17,990 nucleotides of DNA, from contig JASLXW010000020.1 of assembly GCA_030740135.1 (NCBI GenBank), positions 1 to 17,990 on the forward strand, in the 5' to 3' direction. A program made the translations under genes and the position numbers. Position 1 is the first letter of the stretch, and every line of letters starts with the position of its first letter. Shown here piece after piece: positions 1 to 6,708 of this stretch. The notes under the pieces were generated by a model, which did no database searches, was not told where the DNA came from, and worked only from the letters and a program-made list of their open reading frames with translations. The DNA comes from Nitrospinota bacterium. Lineage in GTDB: Bacteria > UBA8248 > JACPRG01.

Positions 1-425
1 CCTTGACGGTCGGCGCGCGGAACATCGGCGGGAACACCGGCGGCACGGGCGGCCGGTACGCGCGCGGCAACGGTACGCAGGTGTTGTCCTTTGACGGTTC
101 CTACCGGCTGTTGAAGAGCGTTCTCGTTCAGGGAACGATCGGGGCCATCTGGTCGGCGCACTCCCGTCCGGACCTGACGGCGGCGGGGACCACGCCGTTC
201 AAGAGTGACCGTTACATCGGCACGGAGGTCGATGTCAGCGCGACGTGGACGCTTTACAAGGGCGTTTCGCTGACGGGTGGATTCGACTACCTGGTGGCGG
301 GCGACTACGGCGAGCTGCGGGCGCCGGTGGCGAACGCCTCCCAGGTGTCGGGTGGAACCAACCGGGCGGTCAACAACAACGACAACTCCTGGCAGGCGGT
401 TTGGAAGCTTCAGTGGTTCTTCTAA
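1..425 (+). CDS. C-terminal part of an outer-membrane β-barrel protein (5' end outside window)
   Basis: The frame is open from the window edge to the TAA at 423-425, so this is the last ~140 residues of a longer protein. It shows alternating polar/hydrophobic strands rich in Gly, Thr, Tyr and Trp separated by Gly/Asn-rich turns, and ends in Trp-Lys-Leu-Gln-Trp-Phe-Phe. A final aromatic residue, usually Phe, is the signal recognised by the BAM complex in outer-membrane porins. Known families that would fit are alginate-export-like or general porins; the substrate cannot be read from this end. A strong terminator follows within 30 bp, so it is the last gene of its transcript. The N-terminus and signal peptide are not visible. 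I am confident of the barrel type and not of the exact family. Confidence 0.75.
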   Translation, partial: LTVGARNIGGNTGGTGGRYARGNGTQVLSFDGSYRLLKSVLVQGTIGAIWSAHSRPDLTAAGTTPFKSDRYIGTEVDVSATWTLYKGVSLTGGFDYLVAGDYGELRAPVANASQVSGGTNRAVNNNDNSWQAVWKLQWFF

Positions 426-450
426 ATCGCGCGTAAGTCTGTCTCACATA

Positions 451-487
451 AAAAACCGGAGCGGCCTGGCTGGCCGCTCCGGTTTTT
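451..487. terminator. Bidirectional Rho-independent terminator
   Basis: A perfect 16-bp inverted repeat (451-466 and 472-487) surrounds a 5-base loop. The stem core is CCGGAGCGGCC, flanked by A5 on one side and T5-T6 on the other, so a U-tract follows the hairpin on both strands. It lies between the stop of the β-barrel gene (425) and the stop of the converging FAH-family gene (544) and should end both transcripts. Confidence 0.93.
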
Positions 488-543
488 TATGTCCACCGTC
501 CGGTTTCCTTCACTCAGGGGCGCCCGCGAGCGGAGCCGGGGGC

Positions 544-1491
544 CTACGCGGACGGGGCGACCACCGGATTCACGAGGCAACCCACCCCTTCGACTTCGCA
601 CTCCACGACATCTCCGAGTTTCAGAAATCGGGGAGGGTCCAGGCCGAACCCGCAACCCTCGGGCGTCCCCGTCGCGAGGATGTCTGCGGCCTCGAAGGAG
701 ACGCCCTGCGAAAAGACGGACACACAGGTCGGGATGTCGAAGATCAGATCCGAGGTGTTGGCGTCTTGGCGGGCCTCGCCGTTGACGCGGCAGGCGACGT
801 TCAGTGAATGCGGATTGGGAATCTCGTCTTTCGTGACAATCCAGGGCCCGATGGGGAAGGAGGCGTCCAGGGACTTTCCGAGAAACCACTGGTTGTGTCT
901 ATGCTGGAGGTCCCGGGCCGAGACGTCGTTGCAGACCGTATAGCCGAAAACATGGTCGAGGACCTTCTCGGGCGGGATCGCCCGGCCTCCGCGGCCCATG
1001 ACAACGGCCAGCTCCACTTCGTAGTCCAGCTCCTTCGTGACGGCATGGTGGATGACGCCCGCCCGGTGTCCGATCAGGCTGGTGGCCGCCTTGGTGAAAT
1101 AGATGGGGTGCTCGATGATGGAGTCTCCGATCTCCGGGCCATAAACCCGGGCCCCCTCGTCGGCGTGGGCCTGGTAGTTGCGGCCCAGCATGACCGGGTT
1201 CTTGCCGGGCCGGGGAATCGGCGGAAGGAAAGCGATCTCATCCGCCGGTTGTCGGGCGGAATCGGCAATCCGGTCCCGGAAGGCGTCCAGTTTTTCTTCC
1301 AGCGTGCGGAGCGGGCTTTCCCACCGGTCCCACGCGCCGATCATTCCTTTCAAGTCCGGAAGGGCTCCCGGAACGGATACGCCCAGGTCCGCCCCCGCCG
1401 CCTCCAGACAAGCCTGAATGTCATACACCGTTCCCTGAACATGAAGACCCACTTTCTCCCCACCGTCCGTCTTGTAGGTCAGAAACTGCAT
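544..1491 (-). CDS. Fumarylacetoacetate hydrolase (FAH) family protein
   Basis: The 315-residue protein has the FAH fold signature. Residues 101-112 (MLGRNYQAHADE) open the catalytic domain; the metal ligands are Glu158 and Glu160 in DYEVELAVV and Asp189 in CNDVSARD. The FLGKSLD motif (203-209) and the TGTPEGCG loop (274-281) complete the active site. Family members use Mg or Ca to hydrolyse, decarboxylate or isomerise acylpyruvates and 2-oxo-dienoates at the end of aromatic or amino-acid breakdown. The first ~90 residues form the usual N-terminal domain of the longer subfamily. The ATG at 1491 is preceded by AGGGGAG at good spacing. The gene is transcribed alone, divergent from gatE and converging on the terminator at 451-487. 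The substrate is unknown; an acylpyruvase or a 2-oxohept-3-ene-1,7-dioate-type enzyme are both possible. Confidence 0.9.
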   Translation of the reverse strand: MQFLTYKTDGGEKVGLHVQGTVYDIQACLEAAGADLGVSVPGALPDLKGMIGAWDRWESPLRTLEEKLDAFRDRIADSARQPADEIAFLPPIPRPGKNPVMLGRNYQAHADEGARVYGPEIGDSIIEHPIYFTKAATSLIGHRAGVIHHAVTKELDYEVELAVVMGRGGRAIPPEKVLDHVFGYTVCNDVSARDLQHRHNQWFLGKSLDASFPIGPWIVTKDEIPNPHSLNVACRVNGEARQDANTSDLIFDIPTCVSVFSQGVSFEAADILATGTPEGCGFGLDPPRFLKLGDVVECEVEGVGCLVNPVVAPSA

Positions 1492-1581
1492 GTTTCTCCC
1501 CTTGCCAATGGATTGAAGCTGATTGGGCGACCGCCGCGGCCCCTGGTGCGCGGACAGTCCGGGACGTGTTGCGAAGCCTTC

Positions 1582-1610
1582 AATATAATCGTGAACGTCC
1601 CCGGAGTCAC
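1582..1610 (-). promoter_or_regulatory. Candidate σ70 promoter for the FAH-family gene
   Basis: On the minus strand GTGACT (1605-1610) and TATATT (1582-1587) are separated by exactly 17 bp, about 90 bp upstream of the FAH start. The plus strand reads a perfect TATAAT over nearly the same bases (1584-1589), but without a matching -35 element. This is a pattern match only. Confidence 0.35.
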
Positions 1611-1659
1611 GCGGTTCGCCGCGGGGTGAAAGACCCGGCCCGGTCCCCGAAGCCTGGAT

Positions 1660-1688
1660 TTGAGCCGGGCGCCGGGATGGATTAGAAT
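1660..1688 (+). promoter_or_regulatory. Candidate σ70 promoter for gatE
   Basis: TTGAGC (1660-1665) and TAGAAT (1683-1688) are 17 bp apart and end 56 bp before the GTG start of gatE. Both boxes match the bacterial consensus at four or five of six positions. Its presence argues for bacterial-style transcription of this archaeal-type gene. Confidence 0.5.
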
Positions 1689-1744
1689 CGGCGTGTATCG
1701 AGACATCTCTCCCATTCGGATTTCCCCCTATTCGGAACGACGCG

Positions 1745-3694
1745 GTGCGGAAGCTCGATTATGAGGCCCTGGGTTTTCGCTCGGGCCTCGAAGTCCATTA
1801 TCAACTCCTGACGGATCGGAAGCTTTTTTGCCGATGCCCGGCGGGCCGGTATTCGTCCCATTACGACGCCGAGCTCCTCCGCCACATGCGGCCGACCCTA
1901 TCGGAGCTGGGCGAATACGACGGCACCGCCCTCATGGAGTTCAAGACCCGCAAGGAGGTCGTCTATCAGGTCCGCAACGACACGGTTTGCACATATGAGA
2001 TGGACGACACGCCCCCGTTTCCGCCGGACCCCGAGACGATCGATATCGTCCTGGAGATGGCGCTGCTGTTCCGCTCTAGCATCGTGGGGGAGATTCACAT
2101 CACCCGGAAACAGTACCTGGACGGGAGCATTCCGACCGGCTTTCAGCGGACCGCCATCATCGGCGTGGAAGGAGAAATCCCCTTGGCGGACCGCACGGTC
2201 CCGGTGGTTCAGGTGAGCGTCGAGGAGGACTCCTGCCGGGAGGTGAGGGACGAGGGCCACCGGATCACGTTCCGCGCGGACCGCCTCGGCATGCCCCTGT
2301 TCGAGGTGGTCACCTACCCGGAGATGCGGACCCCGGGGGAGGTGGCCGAGGTGGGGTGGCGCATCGGGCAAATCCTCCGCTCGACGGGAAAGGTCCGGCG
2401 GGGAATCGGCTCGGTCCGTCAGGACGTGAACGTAAGCATCGACGGAGCGCCCCGGATCGAGATCAAGGGCGTCCCGCGGGTGCGGGCCTTCGCGCCGCTG
2501 ACCCACAACGAGGCCCTCCGCCAGAAAGGGCTCCTGGAGATCCGCGAGGAGCTGAAACGCCGCGGCGTCGGGGCCGGGGACATTTCCGCCCGCGCCGCGC
2601 CGGCGCCGGCCGCCTCTTTGGATCATCCCGGCTTGCGAAAGGCCCGCGCGGAGGGTCGGGCGGTGTGGGCCGTTCGGGTTCCGCGCTTTGCCGGCATCCT
2701 GGACCGATCCCTCCAGGAGGGGCCCGGCGGCGAAAGCGTGCCCTTCCTGCGGGACGTGGCGGGACGGGTCCGGGTCATCGCCTGTCTCGACCAGCCGCCC
2801 GTCCTGTTCTGCCGGGAGACCTCCGACCCGCGCCATCCGGAGCGGCTGAGCCTCAGCGTCTGGGAAGCGGCGGCCGAAGTCACGGGGGCCGAATCGGACG
2901 ACGCCCTCCTGATGGTCTGGGGGCCGGAGGAAGATGTCAAAACGGCCGTCCGGGAGATCGAGACCCGCTGCCGGGAGGCGGCCGTGGGAATCCCAAGGGA
3001 GACGCGCCAGGCGCTGAAAGACGGCACGACTGATTTCGAGCGGGTCCTTCCGGGACCGGACCGGATGTATCCCGATACGGACCTTCCCCTGATTCCCGTC
3101 GAGGAAGAGCGGATCGCCCGGATCGAAGCCGCCCTTCCGGAGCCGCCCTGGGAGCGGGAGGCCCGCTACCGGGCCTGGGGGCTGCCGCCGGACGTGATCG
3201 AGGCCCTCGCCTTCTCGACGCGGGGGAACCTGTTGGACCGGATCGTGGAGGAGACGGGCGTCCCGCCTCTCCTCGCGGGGATCACGCTGGTCCACGATTG
3301 GAAGGCCCTGGCGGCCGGGGGGGCCGACCTGACAACCTGCGGCGATGAGCAATGGATGGACCTCTTCCGGGCCTACCGAGACGGCCGGTTCGGCCGGGAG
3401 GCGATCCCGCGCCTTCTGGAAAGGCTGGCCGGCTCTCCCGGTCTGACAGCGGATGCGGCGCTGAACGGCGCGGGTTTGTCTCCCCTGACGGATGAGGAGA
3501 TGCGGGAGACCATCGATGAGGTTATTGCTTCACAGGGGGAAGCCCCCATGCACAACCCCGCCGATGAGAACCGCGTCGCTTACCTCATGGGATTCGTGAT
3601 GAAGCGGGTGCGGGGCCGGAGGGAGGGACGGGAGGTCCGGGCCATGCTCGAAGCACGGTGGGAAGCCGCGCGGGCGGCCGACCCTATCACGTGA
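1745..3694 (+). CDS. gatE: Glu-tRNA(Gln) amidotransferase subunit E (GatE), archaeal type
   Basis: GatE is the tRNA-binding kinase/amidase partner of GatD; together they convert Glu-tRNA(Gln) to Gln-tRNA(Gln). The 649 residues cover the whole family architecture. The GatB-like cradle has GLEVHYQL (14-21), KLFCRCP (26-32), RPTLSELGEYD (49-59), RKQYLDGS (121-128), FQRTAIIG (133-140), VEEDSCR (159-165) and VRQDVNVSI (224-232). An AspRS-like (GAD) insert at about 275-430 is diagnostic of GatE and absent from ordinary GatB. RMYPDTDLPLI (440-450) precedes the helical part and YqeY-like tail, with LMGFVMKRVRGR at 614-625. The start is GTG at 1745; no ATG or GTG lies upstream in frame and no clear Shine-Dalgarno is seen, but the conserved N-terminus needs this start. 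gatD converges on it 145 bp downstream. No motif is lost, so it should be functional. Confidence 0.93.
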   Translation: MRKLDYEALGFRSGLEVHYQLLTDRKLFCRCPAGRYSSHYDAELLRHMRPTLSELGEYDGTALMEFKTRKEVVYQVRNDTVCTYEMDDTPPFPPDPETIDIVLEMALLFRSSIVGEIHITRKQYLDGSIPTGFQRTAIIGVEGEIPLADRTVPVVQVSVEEDSCREVRDEGHRITFRADRLGMPLFEVVTYPEMRTPGEVAEVGWRIGQILRSTGKVRRGIGSVRQDVNVSIDGAPRIEIKGVPRVRAFAPLTHNEALRQKGLLEIREELKRRGVGAGDISARAAPAPAASLDHPGLRKARAEGRAVWAVRVPRFAGILDRSLQEGPGGESVPFLRDVAGRVRVIACLDQPPVLFCRETSDPRHPERLSLSVWEAAAEVTGAESDDALLMVWGPEEDVKTAVREIETRCREAAVGIPRETRQALKDGTTDFERVLPGPDRMYPDTDLPLIPVEEERIARIEAALPEPPWEREARYRAWGLPPDVIEALAFSTRGNLLDRIVEETGVPPLLAGITLVHDWKALAAGGADLTTCGDEQWMDLFRAYRDGRFGREAIPRLLERLAGSPGLTADAALNGAGLSPLTDEEMRETIDEVIASQGEAPMHNPADENRVAYLMGFVMKRVRGRREGREVRAMLEARWEAARAADPIT

Positions 3695-3707
3695 ATGACA
3701 GTCGATG

Positions 3708-3731
3708 GGGAAGGGTGCGGATCCCCTTCCC
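3708..3731. terminator. Hairpin downstream of gatE, possible terminator without T-tract
   Basis: GGGAAGGG (3708-3715) and CCCTTCCC (3724-3731) form an 8-bp stem with an 8-base loop, 14 bp after the gatE stop. The following bases contain only short T runs, so intrinsic termination would be weak. It stands in the gap between the converging gatE and gatD genes and could serve either strand. Confidence 0.4.
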
Positions 3732-3781
3732 TACTTTCCGCTGATGGCCGCATGAATGGGGCGATGCAGGGGCCGGGTGCG

Positions 3782-3813
3782 AGTCGGTTGACTCCGCATA
3801 GTCGGTTGACTCC
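3782..3813. repeat. Tandem direct repeat, each copy itself a small hairpin
   Basis: AGTCGGTTGACTCC occurs twice exactly (3782-3795 and 3800-3813), with a period of 18 bp. Each copy contains the inverted repeat AGTC-GGTT-GACT, extended to GAGTC/GACTC in the first. A further small hairpin, ACCGG-tcctt-CCGGT, follows before the gatD stop. The function is unknown; the place between two converging stops suggests an RNA-end or terminator role. Confidence 0.6.
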
Positions 3814-3839
3814 TGTACCGGTCCTTCCGGTGTGGATCG

Positions 3840-5234
3840 TTATTTCCAATACCGGCCGAGGAACTCGTCCACCTCGGGGAGGCCGCCTTGGAGGACGACG
3901 TAGCCGTTCGGGGGCTCCCGGTCGGTGATCTCGTCCGAAACCATGGTCAACATGATCCGCTTCACTTCCTCCGGGTCGTCCGTTTGGCCGAGCGCCCAGC
4001 CGAGCTTCACGTAGGCCACCTCGGGCAGCATGTTGCCGAGTGGAATCACCCCTCGCTCCATGATGTCGCGCCCTGTGTCGTAGACGTACATCTGTGTGTA
4101 TCCCCAAAGGGTCTGGACGGTCATGAACACCGGGATTCCCGCGTCCCGGGCCTTCTCCAAGGCGGGGTAAAGGGGCTTGTTGACGTGTCCCAACCCCGTC
4201 CCGGCGATGACGATGCCCTTGTATCCGCCTTCGATGAAGGCCTCCAGCACGTCGGGATGCATGTTGGGGTAGTAGTAGAGGATGGCGACCCGCTCCTCGA
4301 ACCGGGTCTCGACGCGGACCTTCCGGTCCTCCCTCCTCGGCCGCCAGTCGTTCTTGATGGGCGTCAGGACGTCACGCTCGATTTTGGCCAGGGGCGTGTC
4401 GCCGAGCGTCCGGAAGGTCGAGCGGTAGCTGCTGTGCATCTTCCGGACCCGGACCCCCCGGTGGAGCAGGGCGTAGGCGTCGCTGGTGGGGCCGAACATG
4501 CAGACCATGACCTCCGCGATCTTTCCCCGGGCGGCAGCGTGGGTGGCGTGAATGAGGTTGAGGGCCGCGTCCGAGCTCGGCCGGTCGCTCGAACGCTGCG
4601 AGCCGACCAGGACGATGGGGACCGGCGGGTCCTGGACCATGAAGGTCAGGGCCGCCGCCGTGTAATGCATCGTGTCGGTTCCGTGCCCGACGATGATCCC
4701 GTCCACCCCGTGTGCGATCTCCCGCTCGATGGCGCGCGCTGTCCCGATCCAGTGCTCGGGTCCGATGTTCTCGCTGAACACGCTGTATAGCTTGATGGTC
4801 TTGAGGTTGCAGATGTCGGCCAGCTCCGGAACGGCCCCGTAGAGCTCCCCCGGCGAGAAGGCCGGGATGACGGCCCCGGTCCGGTAGTCCAGCCGGCTGG
4901 CGATCGTCCCGCCCGTCCCGAGGAGCGTCACGTTGGGCTTCGACGGGTCGGTCGGGAACTCTTTCTCGGGGATCTGGTAGTGGGCCTCCCGGTAGCCGAC
5001 CTCCCGCAGGTCCAGGAGGCTTTCGGCCGAGACACCGACATTGTATCCGGTGGGAAGCTTCAGGACGATGTGCCGATCGTCGGCCTGTTCGGAACGGGGC
5101 AGGATGATCCCGTGGAAATTCCCGCGCCTGGTCTCGGCTTCGACCTCGCTCCACACGCGCACGCCGAAGGACTTCAGCGCCTCCCGGGCGCGTCCCCGAT
5201 ACCCTTTGAGCGGATCAGGCGGTGTCGCGTTCAT
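3840..5234 (-). CDS. gatD: Glu-tRNA(Gln) amidotransferase subunit D (GatD), archaeal type
   Basis: GatD is the asparaginase-like subunit that frees ammonia for GatE. From the ATG at 5234 it has 464 residues, close to the ~435 typical of archaeal GatD. An N-terminal β domain (about 20-75) unique to GatD, with RRGNFHGIILPR at 36-47, precedes the type-I/II asparaginase core. The core holds TGGTIAS (107-113, nucleophile Thr110), GHGTDTMHYT (183-192; Thr186, Asp187) and Lys238 in ARGKIAEV. Later conserved segments are YPNMHPDVL (322-330) and TGLGHVN (346-352). The open frame continues upstream to 5549, but the ATG at 5234 has GGGAG/AGAAGG just before it and gives the family N-terminus. The N-terminal domain excludes a plain asparaginase. 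gatE lies next door on the opposite strand, so the subunits are encoded together but need two promoters. Confidence 0.94.
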   Translation of the reverse strand: MNATPPDPLKGYRGRAREALKSFGVRVWSEVEAETRRGNFHGIILPRSEQADDRHIVLKLPTGYNVGVSAESLLDLREVGYREAHYQIPEKEFPTDPSKPNVTLLGTGGTIASRLDYRTGAVIPAFSPGELYGAVPELADICNLKTIKLYSVFSENIGPEHWIGTARAIEREIAHGVDGIIVGHGTDTMHYTAAALTFMVQDPPVPIVLVGSQRSSDRPSSDAALNLIHATHAAARGKIAEVMVCMFGPTSDAYALLHRGVRVRKMHSSYRSTFRTLGDTPLAKIERDVLTPIKNDWRPRREDRKVRVETRFEERVAILYYYPNMHPDVLEAFIEGGYKGIVIAGTGLGHVNKPLYPALEKARDAGIPVFMTVQTLWGYTQMYVYDTGRDIMERGVIPLGNMLPEVAYVKLGWALGQTDDPEEVKRIMLTMVSDEITDREPPNGYVVLQGGLPEVDEFLGRYWK

Positions 5235-5266
5235 GCCTTCTCCCGTCAACCTCCCGGCGAAGATCG

Positions 5267-5300
5267 CCAGGGGGGACATTTTGAAAACTGTCCCCCCTGG
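5267..5300. repeat. Perfect 12-bp inverted repeat in the gatD leader (REP-like)
   Basis: CCAGGGGGGACA (5267-5278) is repeated inverted at 5289-5300 around the 10-base centre TTTTGAAAAC, which can pair further as TTTT/AAAA. It lies 33 bp upstream of the gatD start. The GGGGGACA-TTTT/AAAA-TGTCCCCC layout resembles the palindromes mobilised by REP-associated Y1 transposases, but no such transposase is in this window. It could also act as a leader hairpin. Confidence 0.7.
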
Positions 5301-5567
5301 AACCCCCCTCGAAAACTTTTGCGGCCAACGCCTTTGGTTTGGCCTTTCGGGGGTGAGTGTTTTATTGGCTAGGCTGGTCGGCTGTGGCCCTCGGTGGCTT
5401 ATGTCTTTGGCCGGATGCCCGTCTGCCTTTGGCAGCCGCAGCATCCGGCCAAGGTGCCAGGTTTCTTGCGATAGCCTGCCGCCCGAAGGGCGGCCATCTT
5501 GGGGTCGGTGACCCCTTGGCCGCCATCCGAAAGTGGGCTGGAGGGTCAACCGACCCGCGCCCCCGCA
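5301..5567. repeat. Gene-free stretch with a cluster of nested inverted repeats
   Basis: I see no credible gene here. Three structures are visible. TTGGCCGGATGC (5407-5418) pairs with GCATCCGGCCAA (5441-5452) and encloses CTGCC-TTT-GGCAG (5423-5435). CCGCCC-GAA-GGGCGG spans 5479-5493. GGCGGCCA (5489-5496) pairs with TGGCCGCC (5517-5524) and encloses GGGGTC-ggt-GACCCC (5501-5515). The last outer palindrome has the same core as both ends of the element at 14400-14549. The first, after the hisC-like stop on the minus strand, could also slow transcription, but it lacks a T-tract. Confidence 0.65.
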
Positions 5568-6701
5568 TCAAGGCCCTCGTGATGTGTCGCCTTCAATCAA
5601 CGCCGCCAGGACCCGCTCGTTCTCCTCGCGCGTTCCGATTGAGATGCGGACGGTTCCGGGCGCCCCGAATCCCTTTCCGGCGCGGGCCAGGATCCCCCGG
5701 TCCAGGAGCCTTTCGAACACCGCGTCGGCCTCATCCTGTCCGCCGATCTCGATCAAAATGAAATTGGTTTGCGACGGGACGTATCGAAGATCCCGCTCCC
5801 TGAGCTCGGCTTCGATGTATCTGCGCTCCCCGATGATGAACGCGCGGCTCTTTTGATAGTGTTCCTCATCCTCCAGCGCCGCCCGGGCCGCCGCCTGGGC
5901 GACCCGGTTGACGTTGAAAAACTCCTTGGCGCGGAACAGGTGGGCGATCATCTCAGGATCGCCCAGGAGGCAGCCCACGCGCAACCCCGCCAGCGCGTAG
6001 ACCTTGGAGAAGGTCTTGACGATCAGCAGGTGCGGGGCGTCCCCCCTCCGGATCCGGCCCACGGTGTCGGCATAGGGGACCTCGTCCTCCACAAAATCCC
6101 GGTAGGCCTCATCGGAAACGACGACGGTGCGCGCGGGAACGGCCGCGGCGATCCGCTCGAAGTCCTCCGGGGCCAGCATCGTGGCGGTCGGGTTGTTGGG
6201 GTTGCAGAGATAAAGGAGCTTCGTCCGGTCCGTGATTCGGGACAGGACGTCGTCCACGTCGATGGTGTGGTCCTTCAGCGGACTGAGGACCACTTGCGCC
6301 CCCGCCACCTGGGCGGTGACCACGTACGTCGAGAAGGCCGGCCAGGGGATGAGGACCTCGTCCTCTTCGTTGAGGAGGGCGCGGGAAAATACCGAGATGA
6401 CCTCATCGCCCCCGTTGCCCACGAAGACGTGCTCGGCCGTCAGGCCGTGATGGGTTCCGATGGCCGCCCGAAGCTCCCGGCTCATCGGGTCGGGATAGCG
6501 GTTGGGCTCCTTGAGCGCCCGCTCGGCCGCCGCGACGGCCGCCGGGGATGGGGCCATCGGGTTCTCGTTGGTCCCGATGCGGGCCACCTCCCGGCCGGAC
6601 CTTCGCTTCACCTCCGCCGCGTCGGCAATCGGCGCCAGCGGGGAAAGGGACTCCATGCCTCTGCGTAGGATTTCGCCGACGGGACTTTTCGTTTCGCTCA
6701 T
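5568..6701 (-). CDS. hisC: HisC-like class I/II (fold type I) PLP aminotransferase
   Basis: The 377-residue protein matches histidinol-phosphate aminotransferase in length and motif order. It has the N-terminal TNENP (44-48), phosphate-site GNGGDE (95-100), CNPNNPT (166-172), Asp197 in SDEAY, the PLP lysine Lys233 in KTFSKVYALAGLRVG (229-243), and the substrate-carboxylate arginine in VRISIG (351-356). HisC normally exchanges amino groups between glutamate and imidazole-acetol phosphate. However, the ATG at 6701 follows the M20 stop by 7 bp in a GntR-led catabolic-looking operon, and no other his gene is present. A paralogue acting on another amino or oxo acid is as likely as a histidine-pathway enzyme. 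The Shine-Dalgarno is weak (AGCGGAA) and it is probably translated by coupling to the gene before it. Confidence 0.88.
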   Translation of the reverse strand: MSETKSPVGEILRRGMESLSPLAPIADAAEVKRRSGREVARIGTNENPMAPSPAAVAAAERALKEPNRYPDPMSRELRAAIGTHHGLTAEHVFVGNGGDEVISVFSRALLNEEDEVLIPWPAFSTYVVTAQVAGAQVVLSPLKDHTIDVDDVLSRITDRTKLLYLCNPNNPTATMLAPEDFERIAAAVPARTVVVSDEAYRDFVEDEVPYADTVGRIRRGDAPHLLIVKTFSKVYALAGLRVGCLLGDPEMIAHLFRAKEFFNVNRVAQAAARAALEDEEHYQKSRAFIIGERRYIEAELRERDLRYVPSQTNFILIEIGGQDEADAVFERLLDRGILARAGKGFGAPGTVRISIGTREENERVLAALIEGDTSRGP

Positions 6702-6708
6702 TTCCGCT

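Noticed and set aside
1898..3352. 484-codon open frame antisense to gatE
   Set aside because: It lies wholly opposite gatE, is rich in Arg, Gly, Pro and His, and has no recognisable motif. Long antisense frames are expected in GC-rich genes.
3776..3830. tRNA or CRISPR-like array suggested by the repeated AGTCGGTTGACTCC
   Set aside because: There are only two copies with a 4-base spacer between them, and no cloverleaf or CCA end can be drawn.
5235..5549. N-terminal extension of GatD to the first in-frame ATG
   Set aside because: The extension would translate through palindromic repeats and has no GatD-like sequence, whereas the ATG at 5234 has a good ribosome site and gives the family N-terminus.
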